DNA from: an uncultured Clostridiaceae bacterium
Lineage (GTDB): Bacteria; Bacillota; Clostridia; Lachnospirales; Lachnospiraceae
Reading direction: 5' to 3'
Length of the DNA: 18,230 nt
NCBI GenBank assembly: GCA_949948825.1
Contig: CATLIJ010000017.1
Span: 1-18,230 of the forward strand
This document shows, one piece after another, positions 6,831-15,308 of the stretch. Position numbers and translations under genes: made by a program. The notes beneath the pieces were generated by a model. It was not told where the DNA came from. It made no database searches and saw only the letters and a list, made by a program, of their open reading frames with translations. The first letter of the stretch is position 1, and the number at the start of each line of letters is the position of its first letter.

Positions 6831-7811
6831 CTATTCCTTGCCTGCGGACCCTTCTGCATCCTCTCTTTCGCCTTTCTTATTACCAAGGCAAACATTTTCC
6901 ACCTCCTCCACAATATAAACCGGCCTGTCCTTCAACTCGCTGAAAAGAATCCCAATATACTCCCCAATAATCCCCACAATCAAAAACAGCACAGCAAACA
7001 TAAAACAATTTAAAATCACAATCGTAGCATATCCGCTGGGAGCTCCCTGGCGGGTACACAAGGTATAGATCAGCACCCCTGTCCCCAAAAACGCTGCCAG
7101 AAGTCCTGCATAAATCCCAAGCTTCAGAGGCAGATTAGAAAAACACAAAATCGTATTGATGGAAAAAGCAAACAGCTTCCGGATACTGTACTTGCTCTCT
7201 CCTGCCACCCGCTCTAAAGCCTCATAAGGAATCGTGGTTTTCCGAAATCCTATATTCTGCACATAGCCCCGGAGAAACCGCACTCTCTCCCGGTAGTTCT
7301 TCCGCAGCACATCCGCTGCCTGTCTGGACACAGCAAAAAAGTCAGAAGCATTCGGCTCAAATTTCACATCTGACAAGGTGTTGATCACCCAGTAAAAAAC
7401 CTGCGACGTCACATTTTTCACCAGACCGGCAGAAGCATTCCGGGTGCGTGTCATGGTAATCACTCCAAATCCTTCCTCCAGCCGTTGTTCTATCTCCGGC
7501 AGACACCAGACCGGATGCTGAAGATCTGCGTCCATACACACAATCCCGTCTCCCGTGGCATAATCAATGCCAGCAATCATAGCTGCCTCGTGGCCAAAAT
7601 TCCGGGACAGCCCAATCACCTTCACCCGCTCCTCCTGCTCTGCCAGATGCCTCACAATCCTCAGACTGTCATCCTGGCTTCCGTCATTCACAAACAACAG
7701 CTCATAATCCCAGGAAAGTCCCTCCAGAACCGGTTTGATTTCCTGATAAAACACAGGCAGAGCCTGTTCCTCATTATACACTGATACCACTACGGACAAT
7801 AATTTTCTCAT
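6831..7811 (-). CDS. GtrB/DPM1-like polyprenyl-phosphate glycosyltransferase (GT2)
   Basis: A 326-residue family 2 glycosyltransferase of the GtrB/ArnC/dolichol-phosphate-mannose type. The N-terminal GT-A domain has SVVVSVYNEE (6-15), FVNDGSQDDS (40-49), NFGHEAAMIAG (71-81) and the nucleotide/metal motif MDADLQHP (93-100); RERVRFLRG (174-182) is the usual membrane-near motif. Two C-terminal transmembrane helices follow (about 231-252 and 262-288). Relatives transfer a sugar from a nucleotide donor to polyprenyl phosphate on the inner membrane face, providing the lipid-linked donor for a GT-C enzyme, which fits the polytopic protein at 11951-13831. The sugar cannot be read from sequence. It overlaps the LicD gene by 4 nt (ATGA) and is the last sugar gene before the LRR cassette. 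No GtrA-type flippase is present. Confidence 0.92.
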   Translation of the reverse strand: MRKLLSVVVSVYNEEQALPVFYQEIKPVLEGLSWDYELLFVNDGSQDDSLRIVRHLAEQEERVKVIGLSRNFGHEAAMIAGIDYATGDGIVCMDADLQHPVWCLPEIEQRLEEGFGVITMTRTRNASAGLVKNVTSQVFYWVINTLSDVKFEPNASDFFAVSRQAADVLRKNYRERVRFLRGYVQNIGFRKTTIPYEALERVAGESKYSIRKLFAFSINTILCFSNLPLKLGIYAGLLAAFLGTGVLIYTLCTRQGAPSGYATIVILNCFMFAVLFLIVGIIGEYIGILFSELKDRPVYIVEEVENVCLGNKKGEREDAEGSAGKE

Positions 7812-8656
7812 ATCTTTTCCTGATCCACCTGAATCTCTATGGTTGAATGAGCCGGAACCCGCTGCTCCTTAGGAGGCAGCTTTCTGTAATCCCCATAAAT
7901 TCCAATCAGCATCTCATGCCAGTGTCTCGGCGCCATCAAAGACGCCCCGCAAAACTCCAGATCCACCACATCCTCGCACCACTCTCTCTGAACCGTCACA
8001 TAAAGATAATCTGGCTGGTAATTGCTGTAATACATCCGATTGCTTTTGCATTTCCTGTCCTTTAATGCAACTCTTCGCTGAAGGACAAAAAGGAATTTCA
8101 TGGGAACCAGCCGCCCTGCCAAAGACAATCCTCCTACTGCCAGCTTATGAAACAGGCTGTATTTGCCAAAGTCCAGATGATACCGATGTCCCATAGCCAT
8201 ACCATAGACAATTTTATGAAGAAGCCTTGTAATCTCCGCCCCGATTTTCCCCTGGGGCAGCACATCAATCACAAACAAATCCACCCACAGATGGTTGAGC
8301 TTTCCCTCATAGAACCGAACCTCCGGGGAATCCTTGTGAATCCGGCTGTTTTTATAATAAATCCGCGCCGTAAAATCATAAAACCTCTGTCCCCCCTTAA
8401 AATCCTGGGGCATAAGAAGCTCCAGGTGATCCGGAAGCTCCCGCCGTACCACCTTTAAGAATGCCTCATAATTTTTTCTGGTAAAAGCCACATCCGCATC
8501 ATCATCCCAGGGAATAAATCCCTGATGCCGGACTGCCCCTAAAAGAGTGCCGGAATCCAGTATATACTTAATCTTATATTTCCTGCAGATCCGGTCAATC
8601 TCCTTTAAGATCTCCAGACTGGCCTCATGGACTTTTTTCATTTCATATTGTGTCAT
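7808..8656 (-). CDS. LicD-family phospho-group transferase
   Basis: A 282-residue soluble LicD-family protein. The hallmark block is at 34-55: DSGTLLGAVRHQGFIPWDDD followed by AD, with the nucleotidyltransferase-like Asp cluster. LicD enzymes of pneumococcus and Haemophilus transfer phosphocholine from CDP-choline to cell-wall teichoic acid or lipopolysaccharide sugars; other members handle different phospho-substituents. No licA, licB or licC (choline uptake and activation) is in the window, so phosphocholine itself is uncertain. The gene overlaps rfbH and the following glycosyltransferase by 4 nt each (ATGA), which places it firmly inside the sugar operon and suggests that the glycan carries a phosphodiester-linked group. 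The family call is secure, the transferred group is not. Confidence 0.9.
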   Translation of the reverse strand: MTQYEMKKVHEASLEILKEIDRICRKYKIKYILDSGTLLGAVRHQGFIPWDDDADVAFTRKNYEAFLKVVRRELPDHLELLMPQDFKGGQRFYDFTARIYYKNSRIHKDSPEVRFYEGKLNHLWVDLFVIDVLPQGKIGAEITRLLHKIVYGMAMGHRYHLDFGKYSLFHKLAVGGLSLAGRLVPMKFLFVLQRRVALKDRKCKSNRMYYSNYQPDYLYVTVQREWCEDVVDLEFCGASLMAPRHWHEMLIGIYGDYRKLPPKEQRVPAHSTIEIQVDQEKI

Positions 8657-10005
8657 GCCCTTGTGCTCCCCTGTTTCACAGCCTCATGAATTACCTGTGC
8701 CATATAATCCAGCTTTTCCTCTGTCATTCCCGGATATACGCCCACCCAAAAGGTATCCCGCATAATCCGGTCTGTAACAGAAAGCCCGCCCACAACCCGA
8801 TAGCCTGCCCCCTCCCTGCGCATCCAATCAAAACAGGGATGGCGGGTTAAATTTCCTGCGAAAAGCATACGGGTCTGAACCCCTTTGTCCTCCACATACT
8901 GAACCACTTCCTTCCGGTCCACCCCCTCCCGGCAGGTGAGCAGAAAGCCAAACCAGCTGGGCTTAGAACCTGGACACGGCTCAGGCAGAATCAGATATTC
9001 CTGTAAATCCGCCAAAGCTTCCCAAAGCCGCCCGAAATTTCTGCGCCGTTTTTTCACAAACTCCGGAAATTTCTTCAGCTGAGCGCAGCCAATGGCTGCC
9101 TGCATGTCCGTGGCCTTCAAATTATATCCAAAATGAGAATACACATATTTATGATCATATCCAACCGGCAATTCCCCATATTGCCGGTCAAACCGGTGAT
9201 TGCAGGTATTGTCCTTTCCAGACGGACAGGAACAGTCTCTCCCCCAGTCCCGAAGAGACCGGATAATCTTGTGGAGCAGCGGATTATTGGTATACACAGC
9301 GCCCCCTTCCCCCATGGTCATATGATGAGGAGGATAGAAGCTTGACGTCCCCATATCCCCTATGGTCCCGGTAAAATACTCTTTTCCATCCAGCTCATAG
9401 CGGCTGCCCAAGGCATCGCAGTTATCCTCCACCAGCCAAAGCCCATGCTGGTCACAAAAAGCCTTTACCGCTTTCAAATCAAAGGGATTGCCAAGGGTAT
9501 GGGCAATCATCACTGCCTTTGTGCGCTCCGAATAAGCAGCCTCCAGCTGGCTTATATCAATATTATATTGAGGAAGGGTCACATCCACAAAAACAGGCAC
9601 TGCTCCATACTGTATGACAGGCGCCGCTGTGGTGGGGAACCCGGCTGCCACAGTAATCACCTCATCCCCCCGCTGTATCCGGCGCTCTCCCAAAAGAGGC
9701 GAGGTCAATGTCATAAATGCGCAAAGATTGGCAGAAGAACCGGAGTTTACCAGAGAGCAATATTTTACTCCCAAATATTCCGCCAGCCCCTTTTCAAATT
9801 CGTCTGTATACCGTCCTGAGGTCAGCCAGAACTCCAGAGCGCTGTCCACCAGATTGATCATTTCCTCCTTGTCATATACGCGGGAAGCATAAGAAATCCG
9901 TTCCCCAGGCACATAAGGCTTGTCCTGTGTCTGATGATACTTTTCGCAATACCGGGCAACCAGATTAAGAATCTCCTGTCTTGCCTCCTGCTGCGTCTTC
10001 TCCAT
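8653..10005 (-). CDS. rfbH: CDP-4-dehydro-6-deoxyglucose 3-dehydrase (E1)
   Basis: A 450-residue enzyme (numbered from ATG 10005) of the DegT/DnrJ/EryC1 fold using pyridoxamine phosphate plus a [2Fe-2S] cluster to remove the 3-hydroxyl of CDP-4-keto-6-deoxyglucose. The PLP Lys of aminotransferases is replaced by His in SSFYPPHHMTMGEGG (His227/His228), the signature of the dehydrases. Iron-sulfur ligands are suggested by CSCPSGKDNTC (Cys258, 260, 268) with an upstream Cys196 in EDNCDA. Both features separate it from ColD and from aminotransferases. The ATG at 10005 has AAGGGAG about 10 nt ahead; a GTG at 10014 is too close to that site. It stands between rfbG and licD (4-nt overlap). The reductase that normally completes its reaction (RfbI/AscD, E3) is not in the window, so the electron donor must come from elsewhere. 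Confidence 0.94.
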   Translation of the reverse strand: MEKTQQEARQEILNLVARYCEKYHQTQDKPYVPGERISYASRVYDKEEMINLVDSALEFWLTSGRYTDEFEKGLAEYLGVKYCSLVNSGSSANLCAFMTLTSPLLGERRIQRGDEVITVAAGFPTTAAPVIQYGAVPVFVDVTLPQYNIDISQLEAAYSERTKAVMIAHTLGNPFDLKAVKAFCDQHGLWLVEDNCDALGSRYELDGKEYFTGTIGDMGTSSFYPPHHMTMGEGGAVYTNNPLLHKIIRSLRDWGRDCSCPSGKDNTCNHRFDRQYGELPVGYDHKYVYSHFGYNLKATDMQAAIGCAQLKKFPEFVKKRRRNFGRLWEALADLQEYLILPEPCPGSKPSWFGFLLTCREGVDRKEVVQYVEDKGVQTRMLFAGNLTRHPCFDWMRREGAGYRVVGGLSVTDRIMRDTFWVGVYPGMTEEKLDYMAQVIHEAVKQGSTRA

Positions 10006-10058
10006 GATTAACACTCTCCCTTCTGATCAGTTGGTACTACAGCTGCTGATGTGATGAT

Positions 10059-11114
10059 TTAATAGTTGCAGATCTGCTGATCCATAACCTTCCGTATTTC
10101 CTCCCCGTCCAAATAGGCTTTTGACCACTCTACGGTCAGCTCCAAAGCTTCCTGAATGTGCCACCGGGGACGCCATCCCAGCACATGCTTCAGTTTGGAA
10201 CAGTCAAGCTTCAGAAAACTGGCTTCGTGAGGTCCTTTGTCACAGCGGTTCACCCACCTGGCCTCCTGACCCCACAGCCTGCAGAACTCTGTCACCAGCT
10301 CACCTGTTGTCACACAGTCACAATCATCCGGCCCTACATTATAATATCCCTCCACAGTCCGGTCCTCATATTGTCTCTGTACAATCTGCAAATAGACAAA
10401 CAACGGTTCCAGCACATGCTGATAAGGGCGGGTAGAATAGGGATTCCGCACCACAATCTCCTGATTTGCCCCCACAGCCCGCACACAATCCGGTATAATC
10501 CTGTCATTGGCAAAATCCCCGCCGCCAATCACATTTCCTGCTCTTGCCGTGGAAACCGCACAGGAGCTCTCCTGAAAAAAAGACTTCTTATAGCTGTGAG
10601 TCACCAGCTCAGAGCAGGACTTGCTGTTGGAATAAGGATCATATCCATCCAGCGGATCGCATTCCCGATATCCATATTCCCACTCCCGGTTCTCATAAAC
10701 CTTGTCTGTAGTCACATTGAGCACAGATTTAACACTGGAAGTCCTCCGCACACACTCTAACAGATTTACAGTCCCCATTACATTTGTCTCATAAGTATAC
10801 ACCGGATCTTTATAAGAATCCCGCACAATCGGCTGTGCTGCCAGATGAAACACAAATTCCGGACAAACCTCCTCAAACACCTGCATCAAATGCTTCCTGT
10901 CCCGAATATCCCCGATTCTGGAATCCATGAATTCCTCCATACCTGCAATCCGAAACAGCGCGGGGTCTGTGGGCGGCTCCAGAGAATACCCTGTCACCTT
11001 TGCTCCTGCCAAAGTCAAAATCCGGCACAGCCAGGTTCCCTTGAATCCTGTATGACCAGTAACCAGAACCCTCCGCCCCTGATAAAACTGCCTGCACTCC
11101 TCCAAATGGTACAT
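10059..11114 (-). CDS. rfbG: CDP-glucose 4,6-dehydratase
   Basis: A 351-residue short-chain dehydrogenase/reductase of the extended type converting CDP-D-glucose to CDP-4-keto-6-deoxy-D-glucose. The NAD-binding loop is GHTGFKG (20-26); FHLAAQ (89-94) and NVTTDKVY (133-140) carry substrate and catalytic residues, and the Tyr-x3-Lys pair is Tyr161/Lys165 in YSNSK. GNVIGGGDF and the C-terminal RPRWHIQEALELTVEW region are typical of CDP-glucose dehydratases rather than GDP- or dTDP-enzymes. Length is normal. It lies 13 nt after rfbF, with AGGAGGG before the ATG, and 53 nt before rfbH; together they are successive steps of the CDP-dideoxyhexose route. Identity is very secure. Confidence 0.95.
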   Translation of the reverse strand: MYHLEECRQFYQGRRVLVTGHTGFKGTWLCRILTLAGAKVTGYSLEPPTDPALFRIAGMEEFMDSRIGDIRDRKHLMQVFEEVCPEFVFHLAAQPIVRDSYKDPVYTYETNVMGTVNLLECVRRTSSVKSVLNVTTDKVYENREWEYGYRECDPLDGYDPYSNSKSCSELVTHSYKKSFFQESSCAVSTARAGNVIGGGDFANDRIIPDCVRAVGANQEIVVRNPYSTRPYQHVLEPLFVYLQIVQRQYEDRTVEGYYNVGPDDCDCVTTGELVTEFCRLWGQEARWVNRCDKGPHEASFLKLDCSKLKHVLGWRPRWHIQEALELTVEWSKAYLDGEEIRKVMDQQICNY

Positions 11115-11127
11115 ATTCGCCCTCCTG

Positions 11128-11904
11128 TTATACCCTCCAAATCTTCCACGGCGCTTCTCCTGACTGCCACATTTTCTCCAGCAGCTGCATCTCCCGCTGA
11201 GTATCCATGCATTGCCAGAATCCTCTGTGGAAAAAGGACATCAGCTGCCTCTCTGCCACCAGCTGTTCCATAGGCCCCTTCTCAAAAACCGTGGTATCAT
11301 CCTGCAGATACCCAAAAATCTCCGGATTCATCACCATAAATCCGCCGCTGATAATCGCTCCGTCCGCATCCGATTTTTCCCGGAAGGAGCGGATCACATG
11401 ATCCTTCCCAACATCCAGCACGCCTTTTTGCTGTCCGATGTTAATTGTGGTCACAGTGACGATTTTTCCATGTTCCTGATGAAACCGGACCAGGGCATGA
11501 AGATCCACTGTGGACACTGCATCTCCATAGGTCATCATAAACGGCTCATCTCCAATATAAGGCTTTATCCGCTTTATCCGCCCCCCGGTCATGGTATGCA
11601 GCCCTGTGTCTACCAAAGTCACCTTCCATGGTTCTGAATAATTGTTGTGAACCTCCATTTTATTATGAGCCAAATCAAAGGTAACATCCGACATATGAAG
11701 AAAATAATCTGCAAAAAATTCCTTCACCACATATTGTTTGTATCCCAGGCAGATGACAAACTCATGGAACCCAAACTCAGAATAATATTTCATAATATGC
11801 CACAAAATCGGACGGCCGCCAATCTCAATCATTGGCTTTGGCTTCAGATGGCTCTCCTCGCTGATCCGCGTCCCCAGCCCTCCTGCCAGAATCACTACTT
11901 TCAT
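11128..11904 (-). CDS. rfbF: glucose-1-phosphate cytidylyltransferase
   Basis: A 258-residue nucleotidyltransferase making CDP-glucose from CTP and glucose 1-phosphate, the entry step to CDP-dideoxyhexoses. The nucleotide loop is LAGGLGTRISEESHLKPKPM (6-25), the form specific for cytidylyltransferases of this family; IGGRPILWHIMKYY, MMTYGDAVSTVDL (metal Asp) and SGGFMVMNPEIF follow in the expected order. Length is normal. It starts 46 nt after the membrane protein gene with GAGGAG before the ATG, and is followed after 13 nt by rfbG. Very secure by motif and by neighbours. Confidence 0.95.
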   Translation of the reverse strand: MKVVILAGGLGTRISEESHLKPKPMIEIGGRPILWHIMKYYSEFGFHEFVICLGYKQYVVKEFFADYFLHMSDVTFDLAHNKMEVHNNYSEPWKVTLVDTGLHTMTGGRIKRIKPYIGDEPFMMTYGDAVSTVDLHALVRFHQEHGKIVTVTTINIGQQKGVLDVGKDHVIRSFREKSDADGAIISGGFMVMNPEIFGYLQDDTTVFEKGPMEQLVAERQLMSFFHRGFWQCMDTQREMQLLEKMWQSGEAPWKIWRV

Positions 11905-11950
11905 TCTATATTCTCCTCTGTCCTAACACAGGATCTGTACATTGCTGAAG

Positions 11951-13831
11951 CTAATCCGCCCACATGGCAAGAATCGCTGCCAGCCGGGTCTCCCCCCGCT
12001 GCTCTCTGGCATTCTTTGCATAAAAATTGGTCCGGAACTCCAGAGTCAAGGTGTCAAATGGTATGGTCTGAAACGACCTGCGCACAGGATTCTGCTCCAT
12101 TTCCAGATAGAATTCCGGTTCTCCATTGACATAAATGGTAATCCACTGGTCCTCCTCAAGGCTTCCCGGATAAAAAAACTCCATTTCAATCACACCAGTA
12201 GAGCCTGCCATCACCTGCACCTTAGCCTGTTCATCGATCCATCCATCTTCATAATATCCATAAATACCACGGCATTTCAGCTGTCTCATGGCATAGGTCA
12301 CATCCTGATATCCGTTTTGATCCGGCTCCTCCTGAAGCACCAGCATATCCTCAGAGATAAGACCGATCTGCCGGATATCCTCCACATGAACCAGACTGGT
12401 GCCTTCTGCCTTTTTTTCCGGATCAAACACTTTAAAAAATGTCTCTCTGGTAAAATCATCCACAGGCAAATCTCTGCCAATCACATAAATGGTTTTCCCA
12501 AAGATCCCATCCCCGTAAATTCCATAGGTTTCTTCTGCCAGGGAATTATACTGCTGCTGATTTACCATACAGGAAAGCTTTGGATTAAACCCCCGGTAAT
12601 AAAGCTCTGCCGGAAAAATCAAAATTCCATAAAGAAACAGCATGGACAAATAAGCCACTGCCTGCATCCAGGTGCCCTCCTGAATCATCTTATCCGTAAG
12701 AGCCCCATACATCCAGGAAAGATACAAAAGCCCTGCTCCATAAGAAACATAAGCCCCATACAATTCCCCCGAGGACCCGGGGCTGAAGCCGGAAAACCCG
12801 CAGAGGACAAAGCCAATAAACAGAATGCTTATGCCTAAATACCCGCCGCAATGCTTCCACTCCTGAATCACCTTGGCAAAAAATGCCACCAAAAACATCA
12901 GAAGCATTAAATCTGCTGCCCCAATCAACAGCATAACTCCAAGGGGAGCCTGACGATAGCTGGGACCAGACAGATGTCCCGGCCCGGTATGAATCCCAAA
13001 CAAATACGCTCCCTGGCGAATCACATTTTTTATTCTTTCCCCAAAAGAGCGGATAATGAGATCAGACTCCTGTCCTGCTGCCAAAAATTTTCTTTGTTCA
13101 ATCCATTGGCCTGCTGTCAGGTGAAGCATCCAAACAGCTCCGCATATCACCACAGGAAGGGTCCACAGCTTTCCCTTTCTCACCCTCCGGCACAGCAGCA
13201 CCCATAAAAATAATGGAAACAACACCCAAAACCGCTCATGAACAAAGCAGATTCCCAAATACAGCCCGCACGCTCCGTAAAAGGACCGGTAATCCTTTCC
13301 TCCATGATCCATGGAAAAAATACAGAGCAGATACAAAATCCCTATGGCCATCCAAAGAGCCATAATCTCCATCAGCCCGCTCAGTCGTCCAATCTGATAA
13401 TAAGACATGCGGGAAGCCAGAAACACAAACCCGCAGAATATTCCCACATAGAAGGAATGGCTGAAATGCTTGCCCATCCGGTATAAAGTAAATGCAATTC
13501 CCGCATTCATCAACAAGTGAACCGGCACAATCCATGCAATATGAGTTCCTAGGATCTTCAGCTCAAGCCAAACCGCCAGATTGTACAGAAACCGCATATC
13601 ACCCAAAGAAAACAAGTATTTCCAAAGGGGCAGCTCACCATAACAGGACCAAAGCTTCAAATCCTCCATACAAAGTCCCTGAATCTGAATGTTCCGGTTA
13701 ATCCACAATGCAAATCCGGTTAAAAGAACCATAACTGCCAGATCATTTTTCCACCGGCTGGCTGTTCTCCACCGCTCCACATGTTTGTTATCCCAGGAAT
13801 CCCGGACTCCTGCCGTCTGCTGTTCTCTCAT
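11951..13831 (-). CDS. large polytopic membrane protein, GT-C glycosyltransferase-like
   Basis: A 626-residue protein with about ten hydrophobic segments in its first ~410 residues (for example near 30-46, 98-117, 127-140, 153-173, 183-195, 201-214, 222-238, 293-322, 333-350 and around 390-410), then a ~200-residue C-terminal soluble domain rich in predicted beta strands (EMEFFYPGSL, WITIYVNGE, LTLEFRT). The first extracytoplasmic loop has an acidic pair, Glu56-Asp57 in CMEDLKLW, positioned as in GT-C enzymes that use polyprenyl-phosphate sugars. I do not recognise a named family, so glycosyl transfer outside the membrane is inferred from topology, the acidic loop and the presence of a GtrB-like donor maker in the same operon. 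It could alternatively be a transport or scaffold protein. GGAGG lies about 12 nt before the ATG; the gene starts 20 nt after the GT2 gene. Confidence 0.75.
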   Translation of the reverse strand: MREQQTAGVRDSWDNKHVERWRTASRWKNDLAVMVLLTGFALWINRNIQIQGLCMEDLKLWSCYGELPLWKYLFSLGDMRFLYNLAVWLELKILGTHIAWIVPVHLLMNAGIAFTLYRMGKHFSHSFYVGIFCGFVFLASRMSYYQIGRLSGLMEIMALWMAIGILYLLCIFSMDHGGKDYRSFYGACGLYLGICFVHERFWVLFPLFLWVLLCRRVRKGKLWTLPVVICGAVWMLHLTAGQWIEQRKFLAAGQESDLIIRSFGERIKNVIRQGAYLFGIHTGPGHLSGPSYRQAPLGVMLLIGAADLMLLMFLVAFFAKVIQEWKHCGGYLGISILFIGFVLCGFSGFSPGSSGELYGAYVSYGAGLLYLSWMYGALTDKMIQEGTWMQAVAYLSMLFLYGILIFPAELYYRGFNPKLSCMVNQQQYNSLAEETYGIYGDGIFGKTIYVIGRDLPVDDFTRETFFKVFDPEKKAEGTSLVHVEDIRQIGLISEDMLVLQEEPDQNGYQDVTYAMRQLKCRGIYGYYEDGWIDEQAKVQVMAGSTGVIEMEFFYPGSLEEDQWITIYVNGEPEFYLEMEQNPVRRSFQTIPFDTLTLEFRTNFYAKNAREQRGETRLAAILAMWAD

Positions 13832-13851
13832 TCCTTATCGTTTCCTCCGCG

Positions 13852-14634
13852 TTATCCATATGCACCATAAGCCTTCTGGTAAAATATCATCAGTAACCAG
13901 GCCATTGGCTTTGGCCAGATCTTCTGATACATGGCAAGCTCTTCCTCATAACGCTGGTGACTTTCAATACAGGCTTTTGTCGTAGCCCCGGAATGAATCC
14001 GGTAACAGATCAATGGCCTTTCCACACACACAAACCGCCCTGGAAGCTTTGCCAGTCTCCACATGGTATCCCAATCCAGGGCAAACCTGTAATCAGACTG
14101 AAATAATGGTGTTCCCAAAAGCTTCTTATTATATGTGCAGGACGGACAGATGATGGGGTTTCCAAATCTGAGAGCAGCCTGTTTTACCCAGGTTTTGTGC
14201 GAAATGCTCCCCAGCCGCAAAGGCAGGCGAAGCAGCCTTTTGATCTGCTGCACTGCTCCTCCTTTTTCCACCTTTCCATTTTTCCACACCACACAATCAG
14301 AGGAAAATACAGAGATGTCCGGATACTTTTCCCAGCACTCCTGCACATATTTTCCATAGTCTCTGTGATACCAGTCATCCTGATGGACAATCGTCACCAG
14401 ACCAGGCTCTGCCTGCTGATACGCAAAATTCCAGTCCTCCAGAATATCACTCTCCCCCTGCCTGACGAAAAAGGGAAGTTCATATTTTTCTGCCATGGAT
14501 CTTAAATATGGACTGGGGGTAGAAGTACATAAAATGATTTTTCCAGGAATTGTCTGCCTCTTTAAAGACCGAATGCACGTTTCCAAATAAGGAGAATCCT
14601 TATATGCACAGACTGCAAATGTATGCATCGCCAT
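13852..14634 (-). CDS. family 2 glycosyltransferase
   Basis: A 260-residue soluble glycosyltransferase with a GT-A fold. The N-terminal strand HTFAVCAYKDSPYLETCIRS (4-23) is the nucleotide-binding start of GT2 enzymes; VHQDDWY (83-89) is the DxD-type metal site; DWDTMWRLAKL (187-197) and YRIHSGATTK (211-220) match the acceptor-side motifs of O-antigen and capsule transferases. There is no transmembrane helix, so it should work at the inner membrane face. It follows the heptose genes directly (9 nt after gmhA, AAGGAGG at ideal spacing), making it the best candidate for adding the heptose, but donor and acceptor cannot be determined from sequence. Confidence 0.9.
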   Translation of the reverse strand: MAMHTFAVCAYKDSPYLETCIRSLKRQTIPGKIILCTSTPSPYLRSMAEKYELPFFVRQGESDILEDWNFAYQQAEPGLVTIVHQDDWYHRDYGKYVQECWEKYPDISVFSSDCVVWKNGKVEKGGAVQQIKRLLRLPLRLGSISHKTWVKQAALRFGNPIICPSCTYNKKLLGTPLFQSDYRFALDWDTMWRLAKLPGRFVCVERPLICYRIHSGATTKACIESHQRYEEELAMYQKIWPKPMAWLLMIFYQKAYGAYG

Positions 14635-14643
14635 TTTTCCTCC

Positions 14644-15291
14644 TTAAAAAAACCGCTCCTCCAAAAGCAGGCAAAGCACATGATACACCGGCAGATGCAG
14701 CTCCTGTATCTGAAACGTCTCCTGCTCTGGCACAATCACAGCCACATCTGCCCGTTTTCCCAGCAAGCCGCCGTCTTTTCCGGTTAGTCCAATCACAGAC
14801 ATTCCTTTTGCTTTTGCCACAGTCACTGCATAATCCACATTTTTTGCATTTCCAGAGGTAGATATGCCCAAAAACACATCTCCAGGATTGCCATATCCGC
14901 ACACCTGCTGGGCATACACCAAATCTGCATCCACGTCATTGGCAAAGGCTGTGGAAAGTCCCGGATGGCCGTCTAATGCAATGGCAGGAAGGGCGCCCTG
15001 AAGCTTCCCGGCCAGAACCTGCCCCTGTTCTCCCCCTTCCGCCTTCAGACGCTCCTGAAAAGACTCCGGCAGATTCCTTGGCTTTACAAAGCCCTTCATC
15101 AATTCCCCCACAATATGCTCCGCATCTGCGCAGCTGCCCCCATTGCCTGCAACCAGAAGCTTCCCCCCTGCTGCATAACAGGCCTCCAATATTTCATAAG
15201 CTTTCCAGAGCGCCTCCTCCACAGGCTTTAACACCGGATAACGCTCCATCAGCTCTTCCATTCGCTTTTTCTGTATGTCATTTGGCATCAT
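14644..15291 (-). CDS. gmhA: sedoheptulose-7-phosphate isomerase
   Basis: A ~215-residue SIS-domain isomerase converting sedoheptulose 7-phosphate to D-glycero-D-manno-heptose 7-phosphate, the first step of heptose activation. AGNGGSCADAEHIVGEL holds the phosphate-binding GNGGS (49-53) and the metal ligands His59 and Glu63; GISTSGNAKNV (142-152) binds phosphate; QELHLPVYH gives Gln196 and His204, spaced as the Gln/His zinc ligands of E. coli GmhA. An insertion of about 35 residues at 69-103 makes it longer than the E. coli enzyme. Start choice: ATG at 15291 follows AGGAGG by 11 nt; ATG at 15330 (GAAGGTG upstream) would give 13 more residues and overlap gmhB by 23 nt. The next gene follows after 9 nt. 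Confidence 0.93.
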   Translation of the reverse strand: MMPNDIQKKRMEELMERYPVLKPVEEALWKAYEILEACYAAGGKLLVAGNGGSCADAEHIVGELMKGFVKPRNLPESFQERLKAEGGEQGQVLAGKLQGALPAIALDGHPGLSTAFANDVDADLVYAQQVCGYGNPGDVFLGISTSGNAKNVDYAVTVAKAKGMSVIGLTGKDGGLLGKRADVAVIVPEQETFQIQELHLPVYHVLCLLLEERFF

Positions 15292-15302
15292 TCTGACTTT
15301 TT

Positions 15303-15308
15303 CCTCCT
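15303..15308 (-). promoter_or_regulatory. ribosome binding site favouring the gmhA start at 15291
   Basis: AGGAGG on the minus strand, overlapping the gmhB stop region and 11 nt from ATG 15291. The spacing is longer than ideal, so the ATG at 15330 with GAAGGTG remains possible. Confidence 0.5.

Noticed and set aside
8653..10005. Aminotransferase making an amino sugar, or ColD-type dehydratase
   Set aside because: The PLP lysine is replaced by His, ruling out aminotransfer, and the CxC-x7-C iron-sulfur triad is present, which ColD lacks.
10037..10056. A 12-nt match TGCTGATGTGAT shared by the rfbH/rfbG gap and the region near 17970-17980
   Set aside because: A match of this length is expected by chance in 18 kb, and the flanking similarity is weak.
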